NCBI RefSeq assembly: GCF_002567005.1
Contig: NZ_NUZU01000007.1
Location: forward strand, 61,414 to 125,413
Direction of reading: 5' to 3'
DNA: 64,000 nucleotides
Source: Bacillus sp. AFS073361
GTDB lineage: Bacteria; Bacillota; Bacilli; Bacillales; Cytobacillaceae
Under the pieces are notes generated by a model. That model was not told the origin of the DNA. It made no database searches and was given only the letters and a program-made list of their open reading frames with translations. A program made the position numbers and the translations under genes. Shown piece after piece: positions 34,440 through 42,154 of the stretch. Every line of letters starts with the position of its first letter. Position 1 is the first letter of the stretch.

Positions 34440-35084
34440 ATGGATATTATTTCTGCAGCGTTACCGATGTTATTCAAAGGTCTTCAAGTGACATTATATA
34501 TATTTGTGATAGCTATTATTCTAGGTTTTATCATTGGTTTACTGGTCGCTTTATTGAGATTGGCACCGAATAAGATCTTAAATTGGATTGCAAAGATTTA
34601 TGTGGATGCGATTCGAGGTACGCCATTTATTGTACAGTTGTTTTTTATCTATTTCGGCGTGAATTCTTTACAAATAATCTCCTTAAACAGCACGACTGCT
34701 GGGATCGTCACTGTTGCCATTAATGCAGGGGCATACTTTGCTGAGATTATCAGAGCAGGAATTCAATCGATAGATAAAGGACAAACTGAAGCGGCAAGAT
34801 CGATTGGTTTTACAGGGGCACAAACGATGCGATATGTGGTTCTCCCACAAGCATTTAGAAGAATGCTTCCTACTATTACAAACCAGTCCATTATTAGTTT
34901 AAAAGATACTTCACTTTTATCTGTTATTGGGATCGCCGACTTAACACAGCAAGGGCAAATTCAAGCTTCGGCAACCTTCGAAGCATTCAAGATCTGGCTG
35001 GCTGTTGGTGTCATTTACTTTATCATTATTTATTTATTAACTATCTTAGCTAATTTCATCGAAAGGAGGATTCAGGTTCGATGA
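34440..35084 (+). CDS. Polar amino-acid ABC transporter permease
   Basis: 214 residues, about five helices, HisM/GlnP-type. The EAA motif region is [30 protein letters not shown] (near 118-147). [16 protein letters not shown] is typical of the family. ATG chosen behind AAAGGAGATGAG; an in-frame start 33 bp upstream overlaps the terminator. Its stop overlaps the ATPase start (ATGA). Confidence 0.9.
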   Translation: MDIISAALPMLFKGLQVTLYIFVIAIILGFIIGLLVALLRLAPNKILNWIAKIYVDAIRGTPFIVQLFFIYFGVNSLQIISLNSTTAGIVTVAINAGAYFAEIIRAGIQSIDKGQTEAARSIGFTGAQTMRYVVLPQAFRRMLPTITNQSIISLKDTSLLSVIGIADLTQQGQIQASATFEAFKIWLAVGVIYFIIIYLLTILANFIERRIQVR

Positions 35085-35809
35085 GTATAATTAAGGTTAA
35101 AAATCTGCAAAAATCGTTTGGTAAGGTAGAGGTTTTAAAGGATATTAATGCAGAGGTACAAGAAAAAGAAGTAGTTTGTGTGATTGGCCCATCGGGGTCA
35201 GGAAAAAGTACGTTCCTTCGCTGCTTAAATCGCCTCGAGGAAATATCAGGCGGGGAAGTAGTTATTAACGGACAAGATATCACAGACAACAAGATTAATA
35301 TCAACAAGGTTAGACAAGAAGTGGGAATGGTTTTCCAGCAATTCAATCTCTTTCCTCATAAAACCGTTTTAGAAAACATCACGATGGGACCTATTAAAAT
35401 TCGCTCAACCGAAAAATCTGCGGCGGATAAGTTAGCACTTGAACTACTCGAAAAAGTAGGGTTAAGAGAAAAAGCTAATAGTTATCCGGGTGAACTATCC
35501 GGGGGGCAAAAACAACGTGTTGCTATCGCTAGGGCACTTGCAATGAATCCTAAAATCATGCTTTTTGACGAGCCGACATCTGCACTTGACCCTGAAATGG
35601 TCGGAGATGTATTAGAAGTAATGAAACAGCTGGCTAAAGAAGGGATGACCATGGTGGTTGTTACTCATGAAATGGGCTTTGCTCGTGAAGTGGGAGATCG
35701 GGTCATTTTCATGGACGGCGGCTATATAGTTGAAGAAAATGAACCAAATGAGTTATTCAGTAATCCACAGCATGAACGTACTAAGGCGTTCTTAAGTAAA
35801 GTGTTATAA
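35081..35809 (+). CDS. Polar amino-acid ABC transporter ATP-binding protein
   Basis: 242 residues, GlnQ/ArtM type. Walker [10 protein letters not shown] (34-42), Q-loop [12 protein letters not shown], signature [16 protein letters not shown], Walker [15 protein letters not shown] and the switch His in VVVTHEM are all intact. It powers import through the preceding permease and binding protein at the inner face of the membrane. Confidence 0.93.
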   Translation: MSIIKVKNLQKSFGKVEVLKDINAEVQEKEVVCVIGPSGSGKSTFLRCLNRLEEISGGEVVINGQDITDNKININKVRQEVGMVFQQFNLFPHKTVLENITMGPIKIRSTEKSAADKLALELLEKVGLREKANSYPGELSGGQKQRVAIARALAMNPKIMLFDEPTSALDPEMVGDVLEVMKQLAKEGMTMVVVTHEMGFAREVGDRVIFMDGGYIVEENEPNELFSNPQHERTKAFLSKVL

Positions 35810-35847
35810 ACAATCATTTACCTCGTTGTGAGTAGGAAAAAAATACG

Positions 35848-35896
35848 AGCCATCAAGTACTAGTGTTTTCAATCTAGTATTTGATGGCTTTTTTTG
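35848..35896 (+). terminator. Terminator after the ABC operon
   Basis: AGCCATCAAGTACTAG pairs with CTAGTATTTGATGGCT (one G-T pair), followed by TTTTTTG. Confidence 0.88.
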
Positions 35897-35993
35897 ATGC
35901 AAGTTCTGACATGAAAAAATGGTATAATCTCACTAGGGTTATACAAATTGTGGGAGATAAATGCAATATAGTATTGTTTAGGAGGGGAAAAGG

Positions 35994-36995
35994 TTGCCAT
36001 TAGAAATTGTTCGTCATGATCTTACTAAGATGAAGGTGGATGCGATTGTCAATGCTGCAAATACATCATTGAAAATGGGTGGGGGTGTTTGTGGTGCTAT
36101 CTTTCGTGCAGCTGGTGTTTATGAGTTGCAAAAAGCTTGCGATCAAATGGGGGAATGCAAGGTTGGAGAAGCTGTATTGACGGACGGCTTTAACTTAGAA
36201 GCAAAATATATCATACATACTCCTGGACCGATTTGGCAAGGTGGTTCCAATCAAGAAGCCTTACGGTTAAAGAATTCTTACTATAACTCCTTGGAGTTGG
36301 CCAGGAACCAACAGTGTGAATCCATCGCATTCCCGTTGATATCGACAGGCATTTATGGTTACCCCAAGGAGGAAGCATTACAAATTGCGGTTTCTACGAT
36401 AGGTTCATTTTTATTACAGCATGACATGCTCGTTTATCTAGTTGTTTTTGATAAGAGCTCTTTCGGTTTAAGCAAGAAACTATTTACATCGATTCATCAA
36501 TATATTGATGAGCATTATGTGGAAGAAATAGAAAACGTGTTTGCGCGTAATAGACAAGAACCCTACATATGGGAAAGCCAGCAAGAAATCGAGATTGTTC
36601 AGCAGGATGTACATAAAGAAGCAGAGTATTCGTTAGTCAATCTATTGGACGAACTTGATGAATCTTTTTCCGAACGGCTGCTTCGTTTCATTGATGAAAA
36701 GGGTATGACAGATGTGGAAACATATAAACGAGCGAATATTGACCGGCGATTATTCTCCAAGATACGGAATGAAGCCGATTATACTCCGAAAAAGAAAACC
36801 ACGATTGCATTTGCCGTTGCTTTAAAGTTAAACGTGGAGGAAACGATGGATCTTCTAGCCAGTGCTGGTTATACTTTATCACGGAGCAATAAATTTGATG
36901 TGATTATTGAGTACTTTATTCAACAGGCAAATTACAATATTCATGAAATCAATGAAGCCTTATTTGCTTTTGACCAGCCATTACTTGGCGCTTAA
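35994..36995 (+). CDS. Macro-domain protein with C-terminal HTH-like domain
   Basis: 333 residues. Residues 1-170 form a macro domain with the ADP-ribose-binding NAANTSLKMGGGVCGAIFRAAG (20-41), HTPGPIW and PLISTGIYGYP segments, as in ADP-ribosyl hydrolases or O-acetyl-ADP-ribose deacetylases. Residues about 170-230 are acidic. Residues about 245-310 (ANIDRRLFSKIRNEADYTPKKKTTIAFAVALKLNVEETMDLLASAGYTLS) look like an XRE-type helix-turn-helix. TTG start behind AGGAGGGG. It is followed in the same direction by a vWA protein. The combination suggests ADP-ribose-linked sensing or regulation; the role is unproven. Confidence 0.82.
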   Translation: MPLEIVRHDLTKMKVDAIVNAANTSLKMGGGVCGAIFRAAGVYELQKACDQMGECKVGEAVLTDGFNLEAKYIIHTPGPIWQGGSNQEALRLKNSYYNSLELARNQQCESIAFPLISTGIYGYPKEEALQIAVSTIGSFLLQHDMLVYLVVFDKSSFGLSKKLFTSIHQYIDEHYVEEIENVFARNRQEPYIWESQQEIEIVQQDVHKEAEYSLVNLLDELDESFSERLLRFIDEKGMTDVETYKRANIDRRLFSKIRNEADYTPKKKTTIAFAVALKLNVEETMDLLASAGYTLSRSNKFDVIIEYFIQQANYNIHEINEALFAFDQPLLGA

Positions 36996-37073
36996 AAATG
37001 TCGCTTTCAAAGCGACCATTTGGTTTTGAATATTTGTTATCCTTTGTTTATCACAAAGCGGAGGATGATAATC

Positions 37074-37727
37074 ATGAAAAGAAATCTAACAGAATTAGTG
37101 TTTATTTTGGATAAAAGCGGCTCCATGGCAGGTCTTGAAGCAGATACCATCGGCGGATATAATGCGATGCTGAAGAAACAGCAAAAGGTAGAGGGAGAAG
37201 CTATTGTAACAACTGTGTTGTTTGATCACGAATACGATTTATTACACGACCGAATCAATGTAAGGGGCATTTCTCCTATTACTGAAAAAGATTATGAAGT
37301 CGGCGGCACCACTGCGTTATTGGATGCGATTGGTTTTTCGATACAAAAAATTGTGAATGTACAAAAGAGGACCAGAGAGGATGAACGTGCCGAAAAAGTA
37401 CTCTTCGTGATTACCACGGATGGGATGGAAAATGCTAGTCGTGAATTCACAGCGGACAAAATCAAAAAAATGGTTCAGTGCCAAAAAGAGAAATTTGGGT
37501 GGGAGTTCCTGTTCTTGGGTGCCAATATCGATGTCATTTCAACAGCTGCGCGATTCGGTATCGATGAGGACTTCGCTGTTGAGTACCATGCAGACGGTGA
37601 AGGAACGCAATTAAATTATGAGGCGGTAAATGAAGCTGTGGTTAACCTTCGCAGTGGCAAAAAGATTGATCGAAGCTGGAAAAAAGGCATTGAAAGGGAT
37701 TATAATCGTCGTTCGAGGAATGTTTAA
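37074..37727 (+). CDS. von Willebrand factor A-domain protein
   Basis: 217 residues with an intact MIDAS site: D13-K-S15-G-S17 (VFILDKSGSM), Thr in GGTTALLDAIG and Asp in ITTDGMENAS. Cytoplasmic (no signal or anchor). The ATG behind GCGGAGGATG is used rather than an upstream frame extension lacking a ribosome site. It is 78 bp after the macro-domain gene with only a weak hairpin between, so it is probably co-transcribed. vWA/macro pairs occur in stress-response neighbourhoods of tellurium-resistance type; no TerD-like gene is seen here. Confidence 0.8.
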   Translation: MKRNLTELVFILDKSGSMAGLEADTIGGYNAMLKKQQKVEGEAIVTTVLFDHEYDLLHDRINVRGISPITEKDYEVGGTTALLDAIGFSIQKIVNVQKRTREDERAEKVLFVITTDGMENASREFTADKIKKMVQCQKEKFGWEFLFLGANIDVISTAARFGIDEDFAVEYHADGEGTQLNYEAVNEAVVNLRSGKKIDRSWKKGIERDYNRRSRNV

Positions 37728-37743
37728 TTTACTTTAAAGTTTG

Positions 37744-37775
37744 GACACCTGCTGTGGACAGAGGTGTCTTTTTTT
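37744..37775 (+). terminator. Terminator after the vWA gene
   Basis: GACACCT-N11-AGGTGTC followed by TTTTTTT. Confidence 0.85.
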
Positions 37776-37792
37776 CTTCCATAATCACTTTC

Positions 37793-37808
37793 CGTGATGT
37801 AAATCACA
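37793..37808. promoter_or_regulatory. Fnr/Crp-type operator
   Basis: CGTGA-N6-TCACA differs from the Bacillus Fnr consensus TGTGA-N6-TCACA by one base. A TATAAT at 37830-37835 without a -35 box places the operator centre about 41.5 bp before the expected transcription start, the class II activator position. Confidence 0.65.
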
Positions 37809-37875
37809 AATTTTGATTTTAATTTACACTATAATGATAGGAGAAATTACTTTACATAAGAAAATGAGGGAATGA

Positions 37876-38235
37876 ATGATGCCGATTGTATTGGAACAGG
37901 AAAAAGTGAATGAGTTAGTTGACCGTTTTTATGATAAGCTGCTAAAGGATTCCTACTACATTAACATGTTTAATGAAAGAAACACGGATATCGAATTATT
38001 GAAGGAGCGGCAAAGAGTATTTATCAACCGACTCGTTGCCGGGGAATCTGATCAGGAACAAGGGAAGCAAGTCTCACAAGTGAAAGAACGACACCCATTT
38101 CAAATCGCTCCAGATAGGGCAGCAATCTGGTTTGGTAAATTGAAAGAGACGATGGATGAAATGGACATGGATGTTAGTGTAAAAAAACAACTGACTGAAA
38201 AAGTCGATTTTTTGTTGAATAAGATTATTAAGTGA
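37876..38235 (+). CDS. Truncated haemoglobin-like globin
   Basis: 119 residues, the size of a group I/II truncated globin. LVDRFYDKLLKDSYYINMF resembles helices A-B/E entry, and RHPFQIAPDRAAIWFGKLKETMDEM has the proximal-His segment (His73) followed by the Pro-x-x-A-x-x-W of truncated haemoglobins. It would bind haem and O2 or NO in the cytoplasm. The Fnr-like activator site upstream suits induction under oxygen limitation or nitrosative stress. ATG at 37876 or 37879 follows GAGGGAATG. Confidence 0.72.
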   Translation: MMPIVLEQEKVNELVDRFYDKLLKDSYYINMFNERNTDIELLKERQRVFINRLVAGESDQEQGKQVSQVKERHPFQIAPDRAAIWFGKLKETMDEMDMDVSVKKQLTEKVDFLLNKIIK

Positions 38236-38274
38236 ATCCCGAATAATTCATTGTAATAAATGAATGTTTAAGCT

Positions 38275-38301
38275 CTTGTTAATTTAACAAGGGTTTTTTT
38301 T
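38275..38301 (+). terminator. Terminator after the globin gene
   Basis: CTTGTTAA and TTAACAAG form a compact stem followed by GGTTTTTTTT. Confidence 0.75.
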
Positions 38302-38325
38302 GCTGTATGGATAGAAAATAGTCTT

Positions 38326-38340
38326 TGGTGCCTGACACCA
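38326..38340. repeat. GTGCCTGACACC palindromic repeat
   Basis: TGGTGCCTGACACCA, a palindrome with 5-bp arms, intergenic. Related copies at 32502, 40814 and 51977. Confidence 0.7.
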
Positions 38341-38379
38341 TTATATTTGTCTTGTATGAGAATTTCAGGAAAATTTTGG

Positions 38380-38409
38380 TTGATTTTTCAGGTGGATTTA
38401 AGTTAAAAT
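38380..38409 (+). promoter_or_regulatory. Promoter of the TetR gene
   Basis: TTGATT, 18-bp spacer, TAAAAT, with the TetR operator starting 6 bp later over the transcription start. Confidence 0.65.
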
Positions 38410-38414
38410 TTAAA

Positions 38415-38433
38415 TAAACCGGACGGTCGTTTT
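38415..38433. promoter_or_regulatory. TetR-type operator 1
   Basis: TAAACCGGACGGTCGTTTT, an imperfect dyad around CCGGACGG. It differs from 39201-39219 at one of 19 positions. Confidence 0.75.
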
Positions 38434-38487
38434 GAACGTTTCACATATTTTATATAAACAATTATTAATAATAAAGGCGGAGATAAA

Positions 38488-39114
38488 ATGCCCCCGATAG
38501 TCTCTGATGATTATAAAGAGAAAAAGAAAAAAGAAATCTTGTCAAGTGCGTTTTTTTGCTTTGCGAAGAAAGGTTTCGAAGTTGCTACGATTAATGATAT
38601 CGTGGAACATTCCGGTATCAGCAAAGGTGCGATTTATAATTACTTTCAAAGTAAAGATGAAATTTATCTTGAATTAATGAGTACAGAAACGAGTCAAACT
38701 TACGATGAACTGAATCAGGAAATATCTAAAAAGACATCAGCTATAGAAAAATTAAACTACTTGTTCGAAATATACTTAGACCTAAATCCTTTTATCGAAG
38801 AAAATAAAGCACGTTTTTCAGTTCACTTAGAGTTCAAGCTTCACTCTTCAAGGAACAAAGAATTAAAGGAACGTTTACGCAATCGCAGGCAAACATATTT
38901 TATTTCGCAGGTCACTGATATTCTTAGAGACGGGCAAAAGTCTAGTGAAATAAAACAAGATGTGAATCCCGAAATATTTGCTGATCTTTTTTGGTCGATG
39001 GTTGATGGAGTGGTCTCACAGACAATAGTATACGAAGATTATCCCTACCATGAGGTATTAAAAGAAATAAAAAAAATGTATATCCTAAGGGTAAAAGAAA
39101 TATCTGAGCAATAA
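38488..39114 (+). CDS. TetR-family transcriptional regulator
   Basis: 208 residues. The N-terminal TetR helix-turn-helix (ILSSAFFCFAKKGFEVATINDIVEHSGISKGAIYNYFQSKDEIYLELM, 17-65) is clear; the all-helical C-terminal ligand domain resembles YfiR/YerO-like Bacillus regulators. ATG behind AAAGGCGGAG. Twin operators before its own gene and before the following 58-residue ORF suggest that it represses both. The ligand is unknown, probably hydrophobic. Confidence 0.88.
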   Translation: MPPIVSDDYKEKKKKEILSSAFFCFAKKGFEVATINDIVEHSGISKGAIYNYFQSKDEIYLELMSTETSQTYDELNQEISKKTSAIEKLNYLFEIYLDLNPFIEENKARFSVHLEFKLHSSRNKELKERLRNRRQTYFISQVTDILRDGQKSSEIKQDVNPEIFADLFWSMVDGVVSQTIVYEDYPYHEVLKEIKKMYILRVKEISEQ

Positions 39115-39116
39115 GG

Positions 39117-39143
39117 CAAGCCCCTCTAATCGGCTTGTTTTTT
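39117..39143 (+). terminator. Terminator after the TetR gene
   Basis: CAAGCC-N9-GGCTTG followed by TTTTTT. Confidence 0.75.
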
Positions 39144-39200
39144 GCACGTATGAATTGCTGATAATATCAGGAACAAATAAAGAATAATTGAACCATTATA

Positions 39201-39219
39201 TAAACCGAACGGTCGTTTT
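39201..39219. promoter_or_regulatory. TetR-type operator 2
   Basis: TAAACCGAACGGTCGTTTT, one base different from operator 1, located 33 bp before a small ORF. Confidence 0.75.
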
Positions 39220-39251
39220 TTATATTTTTTGTGTGAGAGGATGAACTAAAT

Positions 39252-39428
39252 ATGAGAATGTATGATTACCAAACTATGATGGGAATTAAACAACAGGAAG
39301 TGGAAAAAAACGCCAAGTCTGCATGGATGTATGTTAATAACACTCAAAAACAACAGCAAGATGAAAACATGTATGGCAAAAAATCTTTAAGGAAGAGATT
39401 GGAGAATTTTTTAGGATTATCGAATTAA
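39252..39428 (+). CDS. Small 58-residue ORF behind a TetR operator
   Basis: ATG to TAA, 58 codons, preceded by GAGAGGATG. It encodes a hydrophilic, Gln/Lys/Asn-rich protein beginning MRMYDYQTMMG and ending RKRLENFLGLSN, with no membrane segment or cysteine. A predicted C-terminal amphipathic, basic helix is visible. A complete transcription unit (operator, ribosome site, ORF, terminator at 39499) surrounds it. No family recognised. Confidence 0.6.
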   Translation: MRMYDYQTMMGIKQQEVEKNAKSAWMYVNNTQKQQQDENMYGKKSLRKRLENFLGLSN

Positions 39429-39498
39429 AGAATAGGTTATCGCAAGATACAACTGAATAAATGGTGAAAAAGCTCCTGTTGCTTCAAAAAATTAAGCA

Positions 39499-39537
39499 TA
39501 GACACCATCCAATTCAATGGATGGTGTCTATTTTTTT
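39499..39537 (+). terminator. Terminator after the small ORF
   Basis: TAGACACCATCC-N8-GGATGGTGTCTA followed by TTTTTTT. Confidence 0.9.
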
Positions 39538-39544
39538 AAAAATT

Positions 39545-40687
39545 TTATAAAAGTTTAAGGATAACGAACTGAATCAAAGTTAAAAACGCTAAAATAGTAA
39601 AATTATAGAAACTGAATTTGATTAAATACCTTTTACTTTCGATTGGATTTGCCTGTATAAATAGTTTGTAAGAAATTACACTGGCCAATGAGGCAACAAT
39701 TGTCCCGAGTCCGCCAATATTCACTCCTAATAATAAAGGTTTCCAATCAGTTGTGAATTCTGCCAATAGAATGGAGGCTGGAACATTACTGATAAACTGG
39801 CTTAAAAAAATTGAACTAAAATAGACGGACGTAGTATCTTTTAAACTTGTATTGGCAAATGCTTGTAATGTATTTGAATTGGATATATTTCCAATAAAGA
39901 TAAAAAAGCAGATAAACGTTAACAAAAGTAGATAATCAATCTTTATCAATAATTTTACATTTAATATGACCACGGTTATCAAAGTTACCACGAAGGCGAC
40001 TTGGAAACTGACCAATCCAAAAATTGAAGCAACGATAATTGCTAGAACCAATCCCCAGACTGCTAGCTTTTTCCAATCGTCTATTGGCACTGGATTTAGA
40101 ACAACTTTTAATTCTCTATATTGCATTCTTTTTATAAGGAAAAAAAGAGAACTAATTCCAAGGACAGCCATGAATAGAACCGTCGAAAAAAATGGAAATG
40201 GCCGGATTCCATAATGCGAATAGATGAACAGATTTTGCGGATTGCCCATTGGAGTTAAACTACTACCAATGTTTGCTGCAATGGTTTGAAAAATTATCGT
40301 CTCCATCATGGGCATCTGGGTCTTCCTACTGACCACAAGTGTCAAGGGTACAAATGTAAGCAGCGCCACATCGTTTGTGACAAACATTGAGCTAAAAAAA
40401 CATAACAATATCAGAATTGCTGAAACAGAGCGGGTGTTATTACATTTATTAATAACAGCAATTGCGAATTTGTCTAGGAATCTTAATTCTTCTAACGCCT
40501 TAATGGTTAGCATCAAGCTAAATAAAATAACTAACACTTGAAAATTGATATACTCCGGTTTTGGAGGATAAATTAAACAGCTTGTCGCAGCTAATACAAG
40601 AGAAACTGTAAAAACAATGTCTTTTTTTAGAAAAGCAAATTTCAACTTGAGTCTTTTGTTTTCTTGAATTAATACAGATTCTTTCAC
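39545..40687 (-). CDS. SLC13/ArsB-like anion permease
   Basis: About 380 residues with 10-11 membrane helices. The ion-transporter superfamily hairpin motifs are visible: FVTNDVALLTFVPLTLVV and AANIGSSLTPMGNPQNLFIY in the first half, and QFISNVPASILLAEFTTDWKPLLLGVNIGGLGTIVASLAS in the second. Possible substrates are citrate, arsenite, or another dicarboxylate/anion. The GTG at 40687 is preferred; a TTG 33 bp upstream is possible. Neither has a strong ribosome site. No regulator or partner is adjacent. Confidence 0.78.
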   Translation of the reverse strand: MKESVLIQENKRLKLKFAFLKKDIVFTVSLVLAATSCLIYPPKPEYINFQVLVILFSLMLTIKALEELRFLDKFAIAVINKCNNTRSVSAILILLCFFSSMFVTNDVALLTFVPLTLVVSRKTQMPMMETIIFQTIAANIGSSLTPMGNPQNLFIYSHYGIRPFPFFSTVLFMAVLGISSLFFLIKRMQYRELKVVLNPVPIDDWKKLAVWGLVLAIIVASIFGLVSFQVAFVVTLITVVILNVKLLIKIDYLLLLTFICFFIFIGNISNSNTLQAFANTSLKDTTSVYFSSIFLSQFISNVPASILLAEFTTDWKPLLLGVNIGGLGTIVASLASVISYKLFIQANPIESKRYLIKFSFYNFTILAFLTLIQFVILKLL

Positions 40688-40813
40688 AGGGCACCACCGG
40701 TAGTTAATAGAATATAACAACTATATGATTCTACCATGCCCATTCATAGTTGGAAATAAGAAAATACCAAAGGAATATATCTTTAAATACCTGTTCAGTG
40801 GGAACAACAAAGA

Positions 40814-40850
40814 AGTGCCTGACACCTTCAAATGAATGGTGTCAGGCACT
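40814..40850. repeat. Long GTGCCTGACACC inverted repeat
   Basis: AGTGCCTGACACC (40814-40826) and GGTGTCAGGCACT (40838-40850) are perfect 13-bp arms around 11 bp, between two minus-strand genes. It could stop AIM24 transcription but lacks a good U tract. Confidence 0.75.
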
Positions 40851-40881
40851 ATCTAGTTTTTAGTATGATTATTTAAACCTA

Positions 40882-41586
40882 TTAACTTTGCTTTGCTTTC
40901 ATATAAACCTCTTCGAAGGGCTGAATTACGACAAAGCCTTCACCTTCGAACTTCATTTGAATAGACTCTCCGCTTCCTCTGCCAAAGAATGTTTTCAAAC
41001 TGATATCGGTTTGAAATTTAGGTTGAAGATTGCCAGACCAAGCTACAGTTGCATTTGGATCGGTAATCACAGGATTTCCAGGTGATACCCTTAAGGTGAG
41101 TGGTTCATAATGGGCAGTAAAAGCGATCAATCCACTTCCTTCACATCGAACATTAAATAAGCCTCCTGCCATCATCCCTGCAATTTTCTTCATTAATTTT
41201 ATTTCCCATTTAATACTTGGTTCAAATGCAAGTAAATCATTGCCATTAATGTAAATAGATTCGTTTTGCAAATTTAGAATAATAATTTTCTTACCGCTAT
41301 CGGCTAGATATAATTTCCCCTTTCCATTGGCCTTCATTAATGAAGCACCTTCTCCGGTGAGCGCCTTTTTGAACGCGGTTCCTAGTCCATGTTCTAGCAT
41401 TCCTTCGCGGACAAATTTAATTTCCCCTTGGTAAGAAACCATCGATCCCGCTTTGGCCCATACTTGACCATCTAGATTTACTTCCAACATCCGAGGAGTT
41501 TCTAACTCAAAAAGACCCTGTCCCTTATCAACCTGCTCCGATTGTTTGATAAATTCTTCAATTGAGTATCTGTCCACTGCTCCCAC
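40882..41586 (-). CDS. AIM24-family protein
   Basis: 234 residues of the AIM24 (TIGR00266-like) family: beta-rich with LEVNLDGQVWAKAGSMVSYQGEIKF, the Gly-rich GLFNVRCEGSGLIAFTAHYEP and DPNATVAWSGNLQPKF segments. Function unknown; cytoplasmic, no signal peptide. Often annotated as tryptophan-RNA-attenuator-like fold. Monocistronic. The 293 bp upstream hold no recognised element beyond the next small ORF's leader. Confidence 0.82.
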   Translation of the reverse strand: MGAVDRYSIEEFIKQSEQVDKGQGLFELETPRMLEVNLDGQVWAKAGSMVSYQGEIKFVREGMLEHGLGTAFKKALTGEGASLMKANGKGKLYLADSGKKIIILNLQNESIYINGNDLLAFEPSIKWEIKLMKKIAGMMAGGLFNVRCEGSGLIAFTAHYEPLTLRVSPGNPVITDPNATVAWSGNLQPKFQTDISLKTFFGRGSGESIQMKFEGEGFVVIQPFEEVYMKAKQS

Positions 41587-41879
41587 ATCCTTCCCTCTCT
41601 ATAACGACGAGTTCTATTCTATTATGTTTCATATATATATGGAAGAAAATGAAATTTTATCCTTTTGATCTTCCATGAGCGCGCCTGGAATTTCAAAATA
41701 TGGAAAAACACAAACTAAAATGAATAAAAACATTGTAGACAACTAAATAATATTTATATTCAGTGAGAAAGTCCTAAGATTTCAAGCGTCGTGTTCCATC
41801 TCTTTCTCCTGATACAGGAAAACCTTATATTTAAGTTATTAAAGATATCTATGACAAATGTCGCAAAGGAGTAATGATA

Positions 41880-42017
41880 ATGGAAAATGAAAATCAGTAT
41901 GTTGCAGCTTCACTATCACCCAATTTAATAAATGAAATTCAATCACTAGAGGAAAAGCTAAGTGAGCAAGCACATAAAAAAGTAGTGGTTATCGCATACG
42001 AAAATGATAATAATTAG
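41880..42017 (+). CDS. Small 45-residue ORF
   Basis: ATG to TAG, preceded by AAAGGAG with 7-bp spacing. It encodes a soluble acidic peptide (MENENQYVAASLSPNLINEI at the start) with a central helix and a C-terminal beta strand (KKVVVIAYE). It lies alone between AIM24 and purF, followed by a bidirectional terminator. No family recognised. Confidence 0.55.
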   Translation: MENENQYVAASLSPNLINEIQSLEEKLSEQAHKKVVVIAYENDNN

Positions 42018-42095
42018 TTAGGTGTATATCTTCAGGAGAAATAGGATACTATTTCTTTTTTATAAGTCGGAATCAACTATTCGCAATAAAAAGCA

Positions 42096-42124
42096 AAAAC
42101 CTTCATAAATTTTGAAGGTTTTTC
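42096..42124. terminator. Bidirectional terminator between the small ORF and purF
   Basis: AAAAACCTTCA and TGAAGGTTTTT arms give a U tract on both strands, so it can end purF (leftward) and the small ORF (rightward). Confidence 0.8.
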
Positions 42125-42154
42125 TTTATCTTAGTCCTAGTTTAATGAAGATTA

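Noticed and set aside
36997..37025. GTCGCTT/AAGCGAC hairpin between macro and vWA genes as a full terminator
   Set aside because: Only 7-bp arms with a poor U tract (CATTTGGTTTT); co-transcription remains likely.
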